A stretch of DNA of 10,199 bases. Source: Candidatus Symbiothrix sp. (GTDB taxonomy: Bacteria; Bacteroidota; Bacteroidia; Bacteroidales; Azobacteroidaceae). The translations under genes were made by a program, and so were the position numbers. Shown one piece after another: positions 7,413 to 10,199 of this stretch (positions within the stretch are counted from its first letter, which is position 1; each line of letters opens with the position of its first letter). The DNA is taken from positions 1-10,199 of the forward strand of contig JAITXK010000025.1 in the NCBI GenBank assembly GCA_031284765.1. Reading direction: 5' to 3'. The notes beneath the pieces are model-generated. The model saw only the letters and a list, made by a program, of their open reading frames with translations, ran no database searches and was not told where the DNA came from.

Positions 7413-9535
7413 TGAATATTGATTTCGTCCATAATCCGTTGGCATTTTCCCCATTTATCAATCATAAAAAGGACGTAACGAATGTCCACGGCAATACATT
7501 TCTGTACTTCCGGTTCAAAAGCAATGTCACCGCTCATTGATTCCCAGTTTCCATCAAAAGCCAAGCCTGTCAAGCGGCCTTGTCCGTCAAAGACAGGACT
7601 ACCGGAATTTCCGCCTGTAATATCCAAATTGGAGATGTAGCAGAGATTCATGTTGCCCGCTTCATTGGCGTAACGGCCAAACTCTTTCTGTTGAAATAAA
7701 TGCATGATTTCTGCTTGTACGTTAAATTCAGGATCAGTAAGATCGTATTTTTCCGAAATGCCGTTGGTAGTAGTGAAGTAGTCGTACCAAGCGCCATCGT
7801 AGGGTGGGTATCCGCCGACTTTGCCGTAAGTCAAACGCAAGGTGGAATTGGCATCAGCCGGATAATGGTGGGTAGGGTTCATTTCACGCAATCCTTTGAT
7901 AAATAAACGATTGCCTTGTTTTATCTTGTCTTTGTCGGCTTGGGTAGAATTATTTAAGGCGTCATAGCTTGCCCGAACCGATTTGTATAGTTTATATGCA
8001 TCATCTTTCTCTATTTTCGAAAAGTTTTTATCATTCAGCAACAGACTTTTCAATTTGTCCGGCGACAAGAAGACGGATTTTTTGAATAACTCTTCTGCAA
8101 ATTTCGAGAAGTTGCCTTTATATTTTTTATCAATAGCAACAATTTCCGGCGGCAGCTGCTGTGCGGGAATATGGTCTTTGACTAATTGAAGCATGGCTGC
8201 CAATACTTTCTTATCCAAGCTTGGCTCGTAGTCTTTATAGAACGGCAATATTTTATCGTTAAAAAGCGTTTCTCTGTATTCAACTTCTTGCGAATGAATT
8301 CGATCAACTTCAGATGCCAAACCAATGATTTCCGTACCTGCCCAAAAGGCTTCGGACAAATAGGTTCGTATTTTGTTCGTTTCCATCGAATGGGTAATTC
8401 CATCGGACAGCAGGTTGAGCGTGTGTATGTAAGTGGGGTTGTCGGGCTGTTGAGCCACCCAATCGGCGAATTGTTTTTCGAGCGCCTGTTTCTTTTCCAG
8501 CACGTGCATGCGTTTCAAACCGCGGTTCATGCCGATGGAGTTTTTCCAATAATTGGAACTTCCTGCATATTTGTATGCATATTTGATACGGATGGCATCG
8601 CTTTGCAGCATGGCTTCTTTCCAAATGTTCTGTTTTACTCCACGTACTTCGATGCGAGGTTCATTACTGCTTTTTACACGGCTTTCGATTCCCCACGACG
8701 ACAGATAGCGGTTGGTACTTCCGGGGAAACCCATGACCATGGCGAAGGAACCTTCTTTATATCCTTCTATTGAGATGGGGGCAAAATATATTGGCTTGTA
8801 AGGAACATTGTTTTCCGAATAATCGGCAGGTTCATTGTCGGTGTTGGCATACACGCGGAATACGCTGAAATCTCCTGTATGGCGGGGCCACATCCAATTG
8901 TCGGTTTCTCCGCCGAACTTTCCAACGGAGGAAGGCGGGGCAAATACCATGCGAATATCCGAATATTGTCGATAAATATTTACATAATATTCATTTCCGG
9001 CATAGTAAGCATCCACCTTTACAATAAACGTATTTTCGTAATTTTTACGGTATTGTGCTTCGACTTGCGCGATTTTTTTGCTGATTAAAGCCTCCCGCTC
9101 TTTTTCGCTGATGTTTTCGGGGATACTGTCCAGAATGATATCCGTAACCGAAATGGATTTTTCCAAATAGCGGACAACCATGTCCGGAATGGGAATTTCT
9201 TCGGCTTGCGTTTGGGCAATAAAACCGTCCTTTAGGTAGTCGTGTTCCAAACTGCTTTGCGATTGGATGGCTCCATATCCGCAATGGTGATTGGTGAAAA
9301 TCAAACCTTGATTGGAAACGGTAATGCCGGTGCATCCTCCGTTGAAATGCACAACGGCATTGTACAGGGAGGGAAGAGAATCGTTATAAAGTTTTTCGGG
9401 AGAGAGAGTTAAACCCATCGACTGCATCTTGTTCCAGTCCTTTGGTGTAAGATTTTGCAACATCCACATGCCTTCGTCTGCCCAAACCGGAAGACAACAT
9501 AATATAACACATAAAAAAGAAAGACAACGATTCAT
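7409..9535 (-). CDS. S46-family dipeptidyl-peptidase, DPP7 type
   Basis: Predicted periplasmic serine exopeptidase removing dipeptides from peptide N-termini, supplying amino acids to a peptide-using bacterium. Seen in the 708 residues: a signal peptide with likely cleavage after VWA (residue 19) leaving DEGMW at the mature start; catalytic His84 in TNHHCGY; the TDNWMWPRHTGDFSVFRVYA block with the probable catalytic Asp222; and Ser644 in GGNSGSP, followed by LAFDGNWE. The residue 18 positions after the catalytic Ser is Gly662. In Porphyromonas gingivalis this S1 position is Gly in DPP7 and Arg in the acid-specific DPP11, so a preference for hydrophobic P1 residues is inferred. A helical domain (about 280-560) is inserted in the chymotrypsin fold, as usual for S46, and the length matches the family (about 710). 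First gene of the four-gene minus-strand operon; its TGA overlaps the next ATG. Confidence 0.95.
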   Translation of the reverse strand: MNRCLSFLCVILCCLPVWADEGMWMLQNLTPKDWNKMQSMGLTLSPEKLYNDSLPSLYNAVVHFNGGCTGITVSNQGLIFTNHHCGYGAIQSQSSLEHDYLKDGFIAQTQAEEIPIPDMVVRYLEKSISVTDIILDSIPENISEKEREALISKKIAQVEAQYRKNYENTFIVKVDAYYAGNEYYVNIYRQYSDIRMVFAPPSSVGKFGGETDNWMWPRHTGDFSVFRVYANTDNEPADYSENNVPYKPIYFAPISIEGYKEGSFAMVMGFPGSTNRYLSSWGIESRVKSSNEPRIEVRGVKQNIWKEAMLQSDAIRIKYAYKYAGSSNYWKNSIGMNRGLKRMHVLEKKQALEKQFADWVAQQPDNPTYIHTLNLLSDGITHSMETNKIRTYLSEAFWAGTEIIGLASEVDRIHSQEVEYRETLFNDKILPFYKDYEPSLDKKVLAAMLQLVKDHIPAQQLPPEIVAIDKKYKGNFSKFAEELFKKSVFLSPDKLKSLLLNDKNFSKIEKDDAYKLYKSVRASYDALNNSTQADKDKIKQGNRLFIKGLREMNPTHHYPADANSTLRLTYGKVGGYPPYDGAWYDYFTTTNGISEKYDLTDPEFNVQAEIMHLFQQKEFGRYANEAGNMNLCYISNLDITGGNSGSPVFDGQGRLTGLAFDGNWESMSGDIAFEPEVQKCIAVDIRYVLFMIDKWGKCQRIMDEINIQ

Positions 9536-9571
9536 TTGTTTGATCGATTTTATTTAAAGTATTACGGTTTG

Positions 9572-9603
9572 CAAACTTACATGAAAATCCTCAGATTAAC
9601 AAG
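9572..9603 (-). promoter_or_regulatory. Bacteroidota-type promoter for the S46-anchor-dxr-rseP operon
   Basis: Read on the minus strand: CTTG (9603-9600), 20 bases, then TAAGTTTG (9579-9572). The -7 box fits TAnnTTTG fully, and the -33 box matches three of four bases with the optimal spacing. The start point would be near 9566, about 30 bases before the S46 ATG. I saw no other promoter serving dxr or rseP, though internal ones were not searched for exhaustively. Confidence 0.6.
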
Positions 9604-9685
9604 AATGTAGCGAAAAATGTTTTTGTACAAGGGAAAGAGAGGCTAAAACGGGATATTGTAATCTCTAAATTGCAAAATCTTCCCA

Positions 9686-9758
9686 TTTTGTTGCATTATT
9701 TTGATGATTTTGTTACGATAGTTAATGAAATATTTCGAAAAAGTTAAGTTTTTGTTAC
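9686..9758 (+). repeat. Three direct copies of TTTTGTTRC
   Basis: TTTTGTTGC lies at 9686-9694 and TTTTGTTAC at 9708-9716 and 9750-9758. Start-to-start distances are 22 and 42 bases, close to two and four helical turns. All three lie upstream of the predicted sigma-gene promoter. They may be regulator-binding repeats, or chance in AT-rich DNA. Confidence 0.35.
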
Positions 9759-9782
9759 AGAGCTGATTTATGCATTTATATT

Positions 9783-9814
9783 TTTTTCAGAATATAAAAC
9801 ATCCCTTACCTTTG
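9783..9814 (+). promoter_or_regulatory. Probable promoter of the ECF sigma gene
   Basis: TACCTTTG at 9807-9814 is a full TAnnTTTG box, identical to the -7 box of the S41 unit. The matching -33 position (9783-9786) is only TTTT, part of a T run, so the upstream element is weak. The leader to the ATG at 9850 would be about 30 bases. Confidence 0.5.
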
Positions 9815-9849
9815 AAATAACAAAATGACACATTTTTAATTTTGAAGTT

Positions 9850-10199
9850 ATGAAGTCAATACAATTTCAGGAAAACATAATCAACATACAAGATAATATG
9901 TTCAATTTTGCCATGATGTTAACCGGTGACCGCAATGACGCCAGCGATTTGTTGCAAGAAACAACTTTAAAGGCTTTGGATAATCAAGATAAATACGTAG
10001 ATAATATTAATTTCAAAGGTTGGGTTTTGACAATTATGCGTAATATTTTCATTAATAATTACCGGAAAATTATTCGTAGTCAAACGATTATCGACCAAAC
10101 CGAAGATTTATACCATTTGAATCTTTCGCAGGATTCGGGCTTTGATTCTCCCGATGGAGCTTATACCATTAAGGAAATTCACTTGGCAATCAATGGATT
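9850..10199 (+). CDS. ECF (sigma-70 family) RNA polymerase sigma factor, 3'-truncated
   Basis: Alternative sigma factor that would direct RNA polymerase to a dedicated promoter set. The frame is open from the ATG at 9850 to the right edge (116 full codons). Seen: region 2 with LTGDRNDASDLLQETTLKALDNQDKY (about 25-49) and NFKGWVLTIMRNIFINNYRK (54-73), the latter covering the -10 recognition helix area; then the linker with IDQTEDLYHLN and DSGFDSPDGAY. The -35 binding region 4 lies beyond the window. Sequence and linker resemble a widely conserved Bacteroidota ECF group; I cannot name the ortholog. The start is supported by a TAnnTTTG box about 35 bases upstream. It is divergent from the operon ending in rseP. 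No anti-sigma gene is visible, though one could follow outside the window. Confidence 0.92.
   Translation, partial: MKSIQFQENIINIQDNMFNFAMMLTGDRNDASDLLQETTLKALDNQDKYVDNINFKGWVLTIMRNIFINNYRKIIRSQTIIDQTEDLYHLNLSQDSGFDSPDGAYTIKEIHLAING

Larger units (their letters stand above)
9536..9849. other. Divergent intergenic region between the S46 operon and the ECF sigma gene
   Basis: AT-rich 314 bases without a credible gene. It holds one promoter-like element for each flanking gene, a ten-base palindrome GTTTGCAAAC (9567-9576) overlapping the minus-strand -7 box, an eight-base palindrome TTGTACAA (9624-9631), and three copies of TTTTGTTRC at 9686, 9708 and 9750. The leftward leader is short (about 30 bases), so most of the region is available for regulation. 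Confidence 0.6.

Noticed and set aside
7413..7454. Upstream start (residues MGKMPTDYGRNQYS) for the small membrane protein
   Set aside because: It would overlap the S46 gene by 46 bases. The ATG at 7412 gives the same ATGA junction seen at the next gene boundary and a normal basic N-terminus.
8186..8773. 195-codon open frame on + inside the S46 gene
   Set aside because: It is antisense to a well-conserved catalytic protein, has no family features and has no promoter. It is a coding shadow, like the + frames at 5875-6390 and 5303-5632 and the - frame at 937-1452.
9673..9690. Small inverted repeat CAAAAT / ATTTTG with a six-base loop
   Set aside because: It has only six pairs in AT-rich sequence, which is expected by chance. 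The right arm overlaps one TTTTGTTRC copy.

Overview
The window looks like chromosomal DNA from a Bacteroidota member, most likely order Bacteroidales. The grounds are a glycoside hydrolase with a type IX secretion (T9SS) C-terminal sorting domain, an S46-family dipeptidyl-peptidase, the Bacteroidota-type promoter motif TTTG-N20-TAnnTTTG, an AT-rich start context without clear Shine-Dalgarno sequences, and a recognisable Bacteroidota ECF sigma factor. This assignment is inference; no rRNA or other strict phylogenetic marker is present.

Layout. (1) Positions 1-1599 (+): C-terminal part of a secreted GH29 alpha-L-fucosidase, cut by the left edge. (2) 1698-4462 (+): a two-gene unit behind a good promoter, made of an S41 C-terminal processing protease and an LptF/LptG-type permease. 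(3) A stem-loop at 4423-4464 contains the permease stop codon and lies at a tight convergent junction. (4) 9535 down to 4478 (-): a compact four-gene operon, in transcription order S46 peptidase (DPP7 type), small single-pass membrane protein, dxr, rseP. Its junctions are ATGA, ATGA and TAATG overlaps. (5) 9536-9849: a 314-base divergent intergenic region with a promoter on each side and a short repeated motif. (6) 9850 to the right edge (+): the start of an ECF sigma factor.

The genes share an envelope theme: a glycan-degrading exoenzyme, a periplasmic processing protease, LPS transport, periplasmic peptide breakdown, isoprenoid precursor supply (needed for undecaprenyl carrier and quinones), intramembrane proteolysis and a sigma factor.

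I see no new defence system, mobile element, CRISPR array or RNA gene. The least expected items are a perfect 17-bp inverted repeat with a 6-nt loop inside the small membrane-protein gene, and that gene itself, which looks like the membrane anchor of a Bacteroidota M23-peptidase family without the peptidase domain, cleanly coupled to its neighbours.
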